Positions 63,679 to 64,000 of a stretch of 64,000 nt of DNA are shown here, piece by piece. Under the pieces are notes generated by a model. It did no database searches, was not told the origin of the DNA, and worked only from the letters and a program-made list of their open reading frames with translations. The translations under genes and the position numbers were made by a program. Where the stretch lies: contig OX243822.1 of NCBI GenBank assembly GCA_945859605.1, positions 12,429,869 to 12,493,868 on the forward strand, given 5' to 3'. This DNA comes from Lumbricus rubellus (lineage: Eukaryota; Annelida; Clitellata; Crassiclitellata; Lumbricidae). The number at the start of each line of letters is the position of its first letter. The first letter of the stretch is position 1.

Positions 63679-64000
63679 CTGCGGAGACAGAGTTAAGTAA
63701 CGATGATGAGAATTTGTGGTGCCAGTTGGGTAAGCAGGAATTTGTGAGACAATGAATGAAAGATGAGACAATGGAAAGATGAGACAATGGTAAGGTAGAA
63801 CACTGCACAATGAAATTCAATTTCTAATACATGTACCATGGCAGTACTGACGCTTATTCTAGTAGTAGGCCTACTTAGCTACACATAAGATGACTTGCAA
63901 TGTGTTGTTGAAACTGAAATTATGGAAAGTATTGTATTGTACTGCATTGTATATATTAGCATTTATAAACCGCCCAAGACTGAAAGTGAGACCCGGCACT
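63679..64000. other. Intron at the right edge
   Basis: Intron upstream of exon 1 of the window. It ends with (TATTG)n-like sequence and AGCATTTATAAACCGCCC, probably another reversed LINE/SINE tail. Confidence 0.6.

Noticed and set aside
1..64000. Several separate genes or a dynein pseudogene
   Set aside because: All 45 exons are in one order and strand, join in phase and have no stops; nothing suggests a processed or decayed copy.

Overview
The window is animal nuclear DNA, almost all of it the inside of one very large intron-rich gene. On the minus strand I can join 45 exons (63678 down to 241) into one uninterrupted frame of about 8,925 nt (about 2,975 codons). They encode the motor of a single-headed inner-arm axonemal dynein heavy chain of the DNAH3/DNAH7/DNAH12 type. 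The start of the tail lies beyond the right edge and the C-terminal end beyond the left edge. Every exon boundary I placed has AG/GT ends and matching phase, and I found no stop or frameshift in the dynein frame, so the gene looks functional. Cilia/flagella motility is its expected role.

The organism is most likely a marine invertebrate, and I lean to a deuterostome (echinoderm, hemichordate or similar). Supporting points are TTAGGG-type repeats, many GTAGGCCTA-like AT/GC patches, hAT MITEs, a tRNA-headed SINE with a MIR/CORE-like block and an L2-like GCGCTATATAAA tail, and a Ty3/gypsy element whose domain order (integrase before RT, RNase H last) matches the Gmr1 group described from deuterostomes. 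The species is not determinable from this alone.

Layout from right (gene 5') to left (gene 3'). Exons 1-8 (63.7-57.2 kb) are tail and linker. Exons 9-11 (56.8-54.8 kb) are AAA1. Exons 12-15 (54.2-51.3 kb) are AAA2. The intron at 51.2-44.6 kb holds a young 5.4-kb LTR retrotransposon with 518-bp LTRs and an ACAAC target duplication, missing the integrase core and most of RT. Exons 16-21 (44.6-37.3 kb) run into and through AAA3, exons 22-28 (36.8-30.6 kb) through AAA4, exons 29-33 (30.1-26.5 kb) through the stalk and microtubule-binding domain, exons 34-42 (26.2-15.8 kb) through AAA5 and into AAA6, and exons 43-45 (15.1-0.24 kb) through AAA6 and the start of the C-terminal region. The 13.2-kb intron between exons 43 and 44 contains a 9.7-kb array of a 30-bp telomere-like repeat and a 2.8-kb DNA transposon with about 290-bp inverted repeats. 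The transposon encodes a FEN/XPG-like nuclease with a Cys-rich tail, broken by a frame change at an A8 run.

The most unusual features concern repeats meeting splice sites. Exon 5 has a MITE ending 3 bp before it and a second element whose target duplication starts at intron base +3. The donor of exon 27 has been duplicated as the target site of a hAT-type MITE. Inverted minisatellites flank exons 27-28. The 3' ends of exons 20 and 41, donors included, are duplicated in the adjacent intron. About 11 of the 45 exons have a tandem array starting within about 50 bp of their donor.
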